Assembly (NCBI GenBank): GCA_900473415.1
Contig: UCLR01000036.1
Location: 121,809 to 185,808 of the forward strand
DNA: 64,000 nucleotides
Origin: Hyphomicrobiales bacterium
GTDB lineage: Bacteria > Pseudomonadota > Alphaproteobacteria > Rhizobiales > Beijerinckiaceae
Direction of reading: 5' to 3'
The translations under genes and the position numbers were made by a program. The notes under the pieces are model-generated. The model did not search any database. It saw nothing but the letters and a program-made list of their open reading frames with translations, and had not been told where the DNA came from. Below are positions 17,185 to 24,708 of this stretch, one piece after another (position 1 is the first letter of the stretch; every line of letters begins with the position of its first letter).

Positions 17185-17298
17185 CGGGGCTTCGCGGAGC
17201 GAAGAACCCGGAATCCACGGGCAGGGGCGCGACCTTGCCACCCATCGTCAACGCTCGCCCGGTCGTGGGTTCCGGGTTCTTCGCTTCGTGAGCCCCGG
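17185..17298. repeat. Long intergenic inverted repeat, family C
   Basis: Two arms of about 35 bases (17185-17220 and 17265-17298) are near-perfect reverse complements, each containing GAAGCGAAGAACCCGG or a close variant, separated by about 44 bases. It lies between the fused ATPase and the AtzH-like gene and would form a very stable mRNA hairpin. It could end or damp transcription between transporter and enzyme genes. No second copy of this type is seen in the window. Confidence 0.8.
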
Positions 17299-17325
17299 AC
17301 TGACAAAGGGGTTGGAGAAAACAGA

Positions 17326-17706
17326 ATGAAGATCAACGATCCCGCCATTCTCGCGGAAGTCGAGGCCGCCTTCGCCGAATACGAGAAGGCGCTGACCACG
17401 AACGATGTCGAGGCGCTCGACCGGCTGTTCAAGAACGCCCCCGAAACCCTGCGCTACGGCGTGGGCGAGAACCTCTACGGCTATGCCGAGATCGCGGCCT
17501 TCCGCGCGGCGCGCTCGCCGGCCGGGCTGATGCGGGCGCTGGAGCGCACGCGGATCACCACCTATGGCGATGACTTCGCCACTGCCAATACCCTGTTCCG
17601 GCGCGAAAGCATGCCCGGCAAGGTGGGGCGCCAGAGCCAGAGCTGGGTCCGGTTTCCGGAAGGCTGGCGCGTCGTCTCGGCCCATGTCAGCATCATCGCG
17701 GAATAG
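17326..17706 (+). CDS. AtzH/HpxZ-like protein (DUF3225, SnoaL-like fold)
   Basis: A 126-residue protein. The whole length fits the DUF3225 family: an N-terminal helix (LAEVEAAFAEYEKALTTND), ALDRLFKNAPETLRYGVGENLYGYAEI, then RTRITTYGDDFATANTLFRRE and a C-terminal GRQSQSWVRFPEGWRVVSAHVS. Relatives are HpxZ of oxalurate catabolism and AtzH, reported to act on 1,3-dicarboxyurea in cyanuric acid breakdown. The rest of that gene set (AtzF, AtzG, AtzE) is a few kilobases downstream, which makes the assignment firm at the pathway level. GGAG precedes the ATG. The exact substrate here is not known. Confidence 0.85.
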   Translation: MKINDPAILAEVEAAFAEYEKALTTNDVEALDRLFKNAPETLRYGVGENLYGYAEIAAFRAARSPAGLMRALERTRITTYGDDFATANTLFRRESMPGKVGRQSQSWVRFPEGWRVVSAHVSIIAE

Positions 17707-17717
17707 CGGCAGCGCCG

Positions 17718-18461
17718 ATGAGCGAGCAAGCCACGCCCTTCTGGCCGAGCACTCCGGCTAAGCCGCGTCGAGGACGGGCTGCCATGCCCGGCGATGCAGT
17801 TCGACCCGATACTGAGACGAGCGCGCCGACCCGTACCGAAGGCCTGCGCCTTCAGCTCGCCGACGAGATCGTCTCCGGTTTGCTCGCGCCTGGCCAGCCG
17901 CTGGACGAGCAGGAACTGGCGAACCGCTTCGGCGTGTCGCGTACGCCGGTTCGCGAAGCCATCCGCCAGCTTTCCGCCTCCGGACTGGTGCAGGTCCGGC
18001 CGCATAGGAGCGCGCTCGTCGCCTTGCCGACGCAGGACCAGCTTTACGACATGTTCGAGGCGATGGCGGAACTGGAAGCGCTCTGCGCCGGCCTCTCCGC
18101 CCGCAACATGACCGCCGCCGAGCGGCACGCCCTGGAGGCGATCCATCAGGAACTGCGCGGGCTGGTGCATCAAGGCGATCCGCTGCGCTATCACGAGCGC
18201 AACGAGGCCTTTCACGGTGCGATCTACGTCGGCACGCATAACGGCTATCTGGCCGACATGACGCTGATGACACGCAAGCGCGTCGCACCGTTCCGGCGAG
18301 CCCAGTTCCGCACGACCGGACGATTGGGCGTCTCCTGGCAGGAGCACGACCTGATCGTCCAGGCGATTCTGCGGGGCGACCGGCATGCCGCCACTGATGC
18401 GATGCGCGCGCATATCGACTTCGTGCGCGACGCCTTCCGCAGTTATGCCGAGGCCCGCTGA
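17718..18461 (+). CDS. GntR-family regulator, FCD subfamily
   Basis: A 247-residue regulator (a start at 17784 would give a shorter N-terminus). The winged helix is LADEIVSGLLAPGQPLDEQELANRFGVSRTPVREAIRQLSASGLVQVRPHRS. The FCD domain follows, with NEAFHGAIYVGTHN, EHDLIVQAI and MRAHIDFV carrying the acid and histidines that bind metal and ligand. It lies 11 bases after the AtzH-like gene and its 3' end overlaps the convergent allophanate hydrolase gene by 19 bases. The two ATTGCATACA motifs at 11627 and 20348 are candidate targets. Confidence 0.92.
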   Translation: MSEQATPFWPSTPAKPRRGRAAMPGDAVRPDTETSAPTRTEGLRLQLADEIVSGLLAPGQPLDEQELANRFGVSRTPVREAIRQLSASGLVQVRPHRSALVALPTQDQLYDMFEAMAELEALCAGLSARNMTAAERHALEAIHQELRGLVHQGDPLRYHERNEAFHGAIYVGTHNGYLADMTLMTRKRVAPFRRAQFRTTGRLGVSWQEHDLIVQAILRGDRHAATDAMRAHIDFVRDAFRSYAEAR

Positions 18462-20260
18462 GCTACTTCAGCCGAAATGAAAGCGCGCCAGCCGCCGAAC
18501 TCGGTGACGTCGCGCGCGCCTTGCGTCGCCACCGCTTCGCAGAGGAAGCCCTTGACCCGCGTTCCATCGGCCAGCGCCAGAGTGCCGATCCCCAGCGGGG
18601 CCGGAATCCCGGCGACGAAGCGGCCGAAGCCTTCGGGTGGCAGCGACCAGATCTCGAGCGCAATCGCTTCGCCGTCATCGGCGACGCGAACCAGGCCCGG
18701 CCGCATCGGCGGGCCGCCCGGCAGGGCGTAGAGCCGATAGTCGGCCGTGGTGGTCATGGCCCGGACGAAGCTGCCGCCTAGGGCCATCAGCTCGCCGTTG
18801 AGTGGCATGCCCGAGAGATGCGCGCCGACGACGGCGATCTCGATTCCGCCGGGCGGTGCCGAAGCCGGCCAGTCCGGCGCCGCCGGCATGGGCAGGCCGG
18901 TGGCGCCGAGCGACAGGTTGCTCGCGGCATGGAGGGCCCGGCCGAAGCCGGCGAGAGCCGCATCCTGGCCGGCGGGCGCGATCAGCGTGACGCCCGCCGC
19001 CGTACCGTCGTCGGCGAGGCTGGCGGGCAGGGCTAGCGCGCAGAGGTCGAGCAGGTTCACAAAATTGGTGTAACGGCCAAGCATGGAATTCGCGCCGACC
19101 GGATCGGCCGCCATCTCGGCGAGCGTCACCGGGCGCGGCGCTGTCGGCACCATCAAGGCATCGACCATCTTCAGGGATGCCCTGGCTGCGAGCGAAAGTT
19201 CCGCCAGACGATAGCGTGCCGCAAAGGCGGCTGCCGCATCCGGCAGGGGCTTGCCGGCGATCACCTGCCGGATCACCGGCAGGATCGCTTCCGGGTCGCG
19301 CTCATGCAGATCGCGGATCGCGAGCCAGCGCTCGGCCACCCACGGGCCGTCATAGAGCAGCCGGGCGGTCTCGTAGAACGGCGTGAAGTCAAGCGGAACG
19401 ATCTTGGCGCCAAGGCCGGCTGCCCGTTCCAGCGCGGCCTCGTAGCTTGCCTCGGCACGCTTGTCGCCGGCGAAGTCGCGATCCGCTGGTCGCGGCACGC
19501 CGAGCCGGATGGTCGGCGGCGCCGCGCCGGGGCGGCCGAGCGGCAGCGCCCTGGAAAACGGATCGGCCGGATCGAGCCCCGCAATGACATCGAGGATCGC
19601 CCAGGCATCCTCCACCGTCAGCGCAAAGACGGAGATGCAGTCCAGCGTGCGGCAGGCCGGCACGACGCCAGCGCTCGGTACCAGCCCGACGCTCGGCTTC
19701 AGTCCGACAATGTTCTGGAGACCGGCGGGAACGCGGCCCGAGCCTGCGGTATCCGTCCCGAGCGAAACCGGCACGATTCCTGCCGCGACCGCGCTTGCCG
19801 AGCCGGAGCTCGAGCCGCCGGGCACGAGATCGCCACGCAACGCGTTGCGCGGCATTCCATAAGGCGAGCGTGTGCCGTTGAGCCCGGTCGCGAACTGGTC
19901 GAGATTGGTCTTTCCGATGATGATCGCGCCCTCGGCCCTCAGCCGCGCGACGGCACTGGCATCCGTTGCAGGCTCATAGACATAGGCCGGGCAGGCAGCG
20001 GTCGTCGGCAGGCCGGCGACATCGATATTGTCCTTTACCGCGACCGGGACGCCCCAGAGACGCCGCCCCCGCGAGCCTTCCTGCTGCAGGCGCCGCGCCT
20101 CGTTCAGGACCTCCGCCTCGGGACGGAGCGTGATGAAGAGCGCGTCGTCGCCGTGAGCGCGCAAGCGGGCGTAGCAGGTCGCCACGGTGTCGGTGATCGC
20201 CGTGTGGCCGGAAAGATGATCGGCGAGAATGCTGGCGAGGGTCGGCAAGGGGTTCTCCAC
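18443..20260 (-). CDS. atzF: Allophanate hydrolase
   Basis: A 605-residue amidase-signature enzyme, the same length as Pseudomonas AtzF. It hydrolyses allophanate to ammonia and carbon dioxide. The amidase domain has the catalytic lysine in VAVKDNIDVAGLPTTAACPA and the Ser motif GGSSSGSASAVAAG, then GTDTAGSGRVPAGLQNIVGLKPS, which carries the nucleophile. The C-terminal 150 residues form the AtzF-type extra domain. I place the start at a GTG (20260) because AGGAAG lies seven bases upstream and the protein then has the family's normal length; the frame extends to 20431 without protein-like sequence. It diverges from the cysteine hydrolase operon. Confidence 0.92.
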   Translation of the reverse strand: MENPLPTLASILADHLSGHTAITDTVATCYARLRAHGDDALFITLRPEAEVLNEARRLQQEGSRGRRLWGVPVAVKDNIDVAGLPTTAACPAYVYEPATDASAVARLRAEGAIIIGKTNLDQFATGLNGTRSPYGMPRNALRGDLVPGGSSSGSASAVAAGIVPVSLGTDTAGSGRVPAGLQNIVGLKPSVGLVPSAGVVPACRTLDCISVFALTVEDAWAILDVIAGLDPADPFSRALPLGRPGAAPPTIRLGVPRPADRDFAGDKRAEASYEAALERAAGLGAKIVPLDFTPFYETARLLYDGPWVAERWLAIRDLHERDPEAILPVIRQVIAGKPLPDAAAAFAARYRLAELSLAARASLKMVDALMVPTAPRPVTLAEMAADPVGANSMLGRYTNFVNLLDLCALALPASLADDGTAAGVTLIAPAGQDAALAGFGRALHAASNLSLGATGLPMPAAPDWPASAPPGGIEIAVVGAHLSGMPLNGELMALGGSFVRAMTTTADYRLYALPGGPPMRPGLVRVADDGEAIALEIWSLPPEGFGRFVAGIPAPLGIGTLALADGTRVKGFLCEAVATQGARDVTEFGGWRAFISAEVAQRASA

Positions 20261-20572
20261 CTGGGCTTCCTGAACGGGCTCTGACTGAGTTTGAGCGTTA
20301 TTGAGGCGCTCAGATAGACTGCCTAACGAATGATCAAATGATGACGAATTGCATACACGTGCTGAGCGATCGGCCTGATCGAAAACCGCGTTGCCGTTGG
20401 CTTGTGCGTTCGATCGGTCGGATGCGCGCATTCGGTTCTTGGCGTTTCATGAGCGATCTCAGCCTGTTAGCCTTTGGTTAAGTTTTCCGGACCGGCGTTT
20501 CCGGTTTCGGAGATCCGTCAGGCACATGCTTTGCAAAGCTTGTTCCGTTCGCCCTTGAAGGGAGTGCGGATC
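20261..20572. other. Divergent promoter region, atzF / cysteine hydrolase operon
   Basis: About 310 bases between two divergently transcribed nitrogen-catabolism units, if the GTG starts chosen for both are right. It is somewhat less GC-rich than its surroundings and carries one copy of the ATTGCATACA motif. I see no gene here. Upstream in-frame extensions of both flanking genes run into it but lack protein character and ribosome-binding sites. Confidence 0.65.
20348..20357. promoter_or_regulatory. ATTGCATACA motif in the atzF divergent region
   Basis: Identical to the ten bases at 11627-11636 upstream of the ABC operon. It sits 88 bases upstream of the atzF start and about 215 bases upstream of the hydrolase start, a sensible place for an FCD-type GntR operator. 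The regulator at 17718 is the natural candidate. Confidence 0.4.
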
Positions 20573-21259
20573 GTGCGGCGGTCACAAATTCCAGCGGAAC
20601 CCTTTCCGTTCGAGGTCGATTTCGCGCGCACCGCGCTCGTCATCATCGACATGCAGCGGGATTTTCTCGAACCCGGCGGCTTTGGCGCCTCGCTGGGCAA
20701 CGACGTCTCGCGGCTGCGCAGCGCCGTCGGCCCCTGCAGTGCCATGCTGGAAGGCGCGCGGGCGGCGGGTCTGCTGGTCATCCACACCCGCGAAGGGCAT
20801 CGGCCGGATCTGGCAGACGCGCCGCCGGCCAAGGTTCTGCGCGGCCCACCCGAGAAGCGCATCGGCGCCTGCGGGCCGATGGGGCGCATTCTCGTCCGCG
20901 GCGAGCCGGGCCATGAGATCGTTCCGGAACTCGCGCCCATCGCCGGCGAGCCGGTGATCGACAAACCTGGCAAGGGCGCCTTCTACCAGACCGATCTCGA
21001 TCTGGTGCTGCGCAATCGCGGCGTCGAGACGCTGCTGGTCGCCGGCGTCACCACCGAGGTCTGCGTCCACACCACGGTGCGGGAGGCGAACGACCGCGGC
21101 TATCGCTGCCTCGTGCTGAGCGATGCCTGCGCCTCCTATTTCCCGGAATTCCATGCCGTGGGCTTGGCGATGATCGCGGCCCAGGGCGGCATCTTCGGTT
21201 GGGTTTCCACGACGGGCGAGGTTCTCGCGGCGCTTTCCGCCGCCGAGCGCGCGGCCTGA
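20573..21259 (+). CDS. Isochorismatase-like cysteine hydrolase, probable biuret-hydrolase type
   Basis: A 228-residue cysteine hydrolase. The catalytic triad of the family is visible as Asp26 (VIIDMQRDF), Lys134 (DKPGKGAFYQT) and Cys164 (GVTTEVCVHTT). The GTG at 20573 is chosen because GGGAG lies eight bases upstream; a GTG at 20564 and a TTG at 20474 are in frame. Biuret hydrolase (BiuH) converts biuret to allophanate, and the neighbours encode allophanate hydrolase and the AtzE/AtzG pair, which favours this assignment. Ureidoacrylate hydrolase (RutB), triuret hydrolase and guanylurea hydrolase belong to the same superfamily and cannot be excluded. The downstream permease starts 19 bases later. 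Confidence 0.8.
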   Translation: MRRSQIPAEPFPFEVDFARTALVIIDMQRDFLEPGGFGASLGNDVSRLRSAVGPCSAMLEGARAAGLLVIHTREGHRPDLADAPPAKVLRGPPEKRIGACGPMGRILVRGEPGHEIVPELAPIAGEPVIDKPGKGAFYQTDLDLVLRNRGVETLLVAGVTTEVCVHTTVREANDRGYRCLVLSDACASYFPEFHAVGLAMIAAQGGIFGWVSTTGEVLAALSAAERAA

Positions 21260-21277
21260 GCAACACAGGAGGGGGAC

Positions 21278-22888
21278 ATGGCGACAGGTGCCGATACGAC
21301 GACCTCACCGAAGCTCTGGACGCCGGGGGACTGGAACGCCCTGTTCGGCTTCGGTACCAACATCCTGGTGAATCTGCTGGTGCTGACCGGCCTGCTGCAA
21401 TTCGTGCTGAAGATGCCGTCCGACATCGTCTTCGGGCGCATCCTGCCGGCGCTCGGCCTGATGATGGCGCTCTCCACCGGATACTATGCCTGGCTCGCCT
21501 ATCGCCTCGCGAAGGCGACCGGGCGCAGCGACGTCTGCGCGCTGCCATCCGGCATCAGCGTGCCGCACATGTTCGTCGTCACCTTCGTCATCATGCTGCC
21601 GATCGCGAGCGCCACCGGCGATCCGATCAAAGGCTGGGAGGCCGGCCTCGTCTGGGTGTTCTTCCAGAGCTTCATCCTGATGATCGGCGGCTTCATCGCT
21701 CCCTATATCCGCCATATCACGCCGCGTGCGGCGCTGCTCGGCACGCTGGCAGGCGTCTCCATCGCCTTCATCTCGATGCGCCCGGCGCTGGAGATATTCC
21801 TGACGCCCGCGATCGGCCTCACCTGCCTCGCCATCATCCTGGTGAGCTGGTTCGGCGGCATCCGCTACCCGAAGGGCATTCCGGCCGGGCTCGTGGCCAT
21901 CGCCTTCGGCATGGTCGTCGCCTGGGGCTCGACGCTGTTCGGGCTCGATGTCGGCGGGTTGTCGCTCGCCAGGCTCGGGGCAGCCTTCTCGAATTTCGGC
22001 TTCTCGTTGCCGCTGCCGGCGCTGGATCACGTCTTCTCCGGCTTCAGCTTTCTCGGAGTCATCCTCGTCACGGCCATACCCTTCGGGATCTACGACCTCG
22101 TCGAGGCGATGGACAATGTCGAGAGTGCTGAAGCGGCGGGCGACCATTACCCGACGACGCGGGTGCTGACCGCCGATGGCGTCGTCAGCCTGATCGGCTG
22201 CCTGATGGGCAACCCCTTCATCAACGCGGTCTATATCGGCCATCCCGGCTGGAAGGCGATGGGCGGGCGTATCGGCTATTCGGCGGCGACGGGGCTGATG
22301 GTGATCGTGCTGTGCTGGTTCGGCATCGTGGCGCTGCTGCTCGCGCTGGTGCCGATCGTCGCGATTTCGCCGATCCTGCTCTATATCGGCATGCTGATCG
22401 GCGCTCAGGCCTTCCAGACCACGCCGACGAACCATGCCCCGGCGATCGTGCTCGCCATCACGCCGCATCTGGCGGCCTGGGCCAAGGTGCTGATCGATGG
22501 CGCGCTGGGTGCGGCCGGTACCACTGCCGCGGCGGTCGGCTTCGACAAGATGGCCAATCTCGGCGTGCTCTATCACGGACTCGAGCTGATGGGTGGTGGG
22601 GCGATCCTCTCCGGCCTCATGCTCGGCGCTATCGCGGTCTTCGTCATTGAGAAAGAGTTCGCCAAGGCTGCTGCTTTCGCTGCCGCCGGAGCCGTTCTCA
22701 CCTATTTCGGCCTGATGCATGGCGAGGCCATCGGCATCGGCAAGGGACTCGGCGTCACGCCCTCGATCAGCCTGGCCTATGCGATGGTCGCGGGCTTCCT
22801 CTACTACTGTGCCCGGTCGCTGGCGTTGGAGCCCGCTGTGAAAACCATGACCACCGAACCGCGGGCGAAGCTGGAGCCGGCGGAATGA
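21278..22888 (+). CDS. NCS2-type nucleobase permease (uracil/xanthine permease superfamily)
   Basis: A 536-residue membrane protein with about twelve to fourteen hydrophobic segments. Features that fit the NCS2/AzgA-type fold are the N-terminal FGFGTNILVNLLVLTGLLQFVL, a half-helix region ALPSGISVPHMF, the EAMDNVESAEAAGD segment in the middle where substrate-binding acids lie in this family, and GNPFINAVYIGHPGWKAMGGR. It probably imports a nucleobase-like or ureido compound. It starts 19 bases after the cysteine hydrolase and overlaps the AtzG start by four bases. The subfamily is not one I can name precisely. Confidence 0.8.
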   Translation: MATGADTTTSPKLWTPGDWNALFGFGTNILVNLLVLTGLLQFVLKMPSDIVFGRILPALGLMMALSTGYYAWLAYRLAKATGRSDVCALPSGISVPHMFVVTFVIMLPIASATGDPIKGWEAGLVWVFFQSFILMIGGFIAPYIRHITPRAALLGTLAGVSIAFISMRPALEIFLTPAIGLTCLAIILVSWFGGIRYPKGIPAGLVAIAFGMVVAWGSTLFGLDVGGLSLARLGAAFSNFGFSLPLPALDHVFSGFSFLGVILVTAIPFGIYDLVEAMDNVESAEAAGDHYPTTRVLTADGVVSLIGCLMGNPFINAVYIGHPGWKAMGGRIGYSAATGLMVIVLCWFGIVALLLALVPIVAISPILLYIGMLIGAQAFQTTPTNHAPAIVLAITPHLAAWAKVLIDGALGAAGTTAAAVGFDKMANLGVLYHGLELMGGGAILSGLMLGAIAVFVIEKEFAKAAAFAAAGAVLTYFGLMHGEAIGIGKGLGVTPSISLAYAMVAGFLYYCARSLALEPAVKTMTTEPRAKLEPAE

Positions 22889-23100
22889 GCGGAGCCGTCG
22901 ATTTCGACCCCGAGCGCCATCTTGAGGTGATGGCGCCGGCACTCGGCCTGACGATCAGCGAGGCGCAGAAGCCCGTCGTGCTTCAGTTTCTCGCCATCGC
23001 CCACAACATGGCGCGGATCGTCGGTACAGCCCCGCTTCCCGACGATGAACTCGCGCTGGCGCCGAATTTCCGTCCCGGCCTGCCGGGAGACGGTCTGTGA
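22885..23100 (+). CDS. atzG: AtzG-like small subunit (DUF4089)
   Basis: A 71-residue protein matching the small partner of AtzE, also called HpxX in oxalurate operons. Its pattern is an N-terminal acidic segment, VMAPALGLTISEAQKPVVLQFLAIAHNMARIV, then PLPDDELALAPNF. In the known AtzEG complex the small subunit holds together the 1-carboxybiuret hydrolase and completes its surface. Its ATG overlaps the permease stop (ATGA), and its stop overlaps the atzE GTG, so all three genes are translationally coupled. Its size and position make the call secure. Confidence 0.88.
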   Translation: MSGAVDFDPERHLEVMAPALGLTISEAQKPVVLQFLAIAHNMARIVGTAPLPDDELALAPNFRPGLPGDGL

Positions 23101-24500
23101 CGGAGGCATTCGTTCCGGCCCACGAGATCGCCCGCCGGATTCGCGGTGGTGAGATCGCTGCGGAGACCGTGGTGGCCGATGCGCTCGCCCGCATCGAAAA
23201 GCTAGATCCGCAGGTGAACGCCTTTACCGACGTCACCGCGGAGCGCGCTTTGGCCGCGGCTCGCGCCGTCGATCTCGCGCGCTCGCGTGGAGAGGCGCTG
23301 GCGCCGCTGGCTGGCGTGCCTTTCGCCGCCAAGAATCTGTTCGACATCGCAGGCCTGCCGACACGCGCCGGATCGAAGATCAACCGCGAGCGGCCGCCGG
23401 CCTCGCGCGACGCCGTGCTGGTCGAGCGTCTCAGCGCGGCAGGCGCGATCCTGCTGGGCGGTCTGAACATGGGCGAATATGCCTATGACTTCACCGGCGA
23501 GAACGCCCATGACGGGCCGTGCCGTAATCCGCATGACCTTGCGCGGATGGCCGGCGGCTCCTCGTCGGGCTCAGGTGCCGCGACGGCCGCCGGCTTCGTG
23601 CCGATCGCACTCGGCTCCGATACGAACGGCTCCATTCGGGTTCCGGGTTCGCTCTGCGGCGTCTTCGGGCTGAAGCCGACCTATGGTCGCCTGCCACGCA
23701 CGCGTTCCTTCCCTTTCTGCGACTCGCTCGACCATCTCGGGCCGCTGGCGCGGGATGTGACCGATCTCGCACTCGCCTACGATCTGATGCAGGGCGCGGA
23801 CGCAGGCGATCCAGCTTGCGCGCAGCGGCCGGCCGAGCCGGCGATGCCCAGCCTGCATCACGGCCTTTCGGGGCTGCGTATCGCCGTGGCGGGCGGATAC
23901 TTCGCGACCGACGGCATGCCGGAGGCTGAAGCGGCCGTCGCAAAGGTCGCGAAAGCGCTCGGTGCGAAACGCGATCTCGATATCAAGGGCGCTGCGATCG
24001 CGCGTGCTGCTGCCTTCCTGATCACCAACGCGGAAAGCTCCAGCTTCCACCTGCCGCGCCTGCGGGAGCGCGCCGACGATTTCGATCCGGAAACGCGCGA
24101 CCGCTTCCTGGCCGGCGCGTTGCTGCCGGCGGCATGGTATGTCCAGGCCCAGCGCGCCCGCCGCTGGTTCCATGACGAGATGATGCGACACTTCGCCGAG
24201 GTCGACCTCATCGTCGCGCCGGCGACGCCATGTCCGGCGCCGCTCGTCGGCCAGAAGACCCTCGAGGTGAGGGGAGACACTCTTCCGCTGCGCCCGAGCC
24301 TGGGGCTGTTCACGCAGCCGATCTCCTGCGTGGGACTCCCTGTGGCGGTCGTGCCGGTTCAGGGCAGCGGGCTTCCGATCGGTGTTCAGCTGATCGCTGC
24401 CCCATGGCGGGAGGATATCTGCCTGAGAGCCGCCTACGCGCTGCAGGCTTTCGGCGTTTGCCGGGCCGCCGGCGCAGAGGAACTGCCGAGCCTTCGCTGA
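23097..24500 (+). CDS. atzE: AtzE-family amidohydrolase (1-carboxybiuret hydrolase / oxalurate amidohydrolase type)
   Basis: A 467-residue amidase-signature enzyme. The catalytic Lys is Lys79 (GVPFAAKNLFDIAG), the cis-Ser lies in GGSSSGSGAATAAG (residues 153-166), and the nucleophile region is LGSDTNGSIRVPGSLCGVFGLKPTYGRLPR. It forms a complex with the overlapping AtzG. AtzE of the cyanuric acid pathway deaminates 1-carboxybiuret; the close relative HpxY works on oxalurate. The presence of allophanate hydrolase favours the former, while the absence of AtzD leaves the entry substrate open. Confidence 0.88.
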   Translation: MTEAFVPAHEIARRIRGGEIAAETVVADALARIEKLDPQVNAFTDVTAERALAAARAVDLARSRGEALAPLAGVPFAAKNLFDIAGLPTRAGSKINRERPPASRDAVLVERLSAAGAILLGGLNMGEYAYDFTGENAHDGPCRNPHDLARMAGGSSSGSGAATAAGFVPIALGSDTNGSIRVPGSLCGVFGLKPTYGRLPRTRSFPFCDSLDHLGPLARDVTDLALAYDLMQGADAGDPACAQRPAEPAMPSLHHGLSGLRIAVAGGYFATDGMPEAEAAVAKVAKALGAKRDLDIKGAAIARAAAFLITNAESSSFHLPRLRERADDFDPETRDRFLAGALLPAAWYVQAQRARRWFHDEMMRHFAEVDLIVAPATPCPAPLVGQKTLEVRGDTLPLRPSLGLFTQPISCVGLPVAVVPVQGSGLPIGVQLIAAPWREDICLRAAYALQAFGVCRAAGAEELPSLR

Positions 24501-24708
24501 TGGAAACACACCAGCCCGGCAGGAAGTCTCAGCTAGTCCTGTCGCCCGGATAGCCACGGGTCTGCGACGCGACAGCTGCGCCCCTCGCGCATGCGGGCGA
24601 TTTGCGCCATAGAGGCGAGCGTTCCGTCCTTTCGGCGGCGCTCAACGATCATGCCCATTTGCAGCAAGACTCCAAAATTTGCAGAACCTGCTGTAATCGG
24701 TCTCGGGA

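Noticed and set aside
20261..20431. N-terminal extension of allophanate hydrolase
   Set aside because: The GTG at 20260 has an AGGAAG site and gives 605 residues, the family length; the extension is low in conserved character.
21305..22942. Minus-strand open frame of about 545 codons opposite the NCS2 permease
   Set aside because: Highly charged, repetitive composition typical of the antisense of a membrane protein gene.
11762..24500. Cyanuric acid amidohydrolase (AtzD) in the nitrogen locus
   Set aside because: I looked for a protein with the AtzD/barbiturase repeat layout and found none; all coding space is accounted for by other families.
24501..24708. tRNA gene next to dusA
   Set aside because: No cloverleaf or CCA-end-like pairing could be drawn in these 208 bases.
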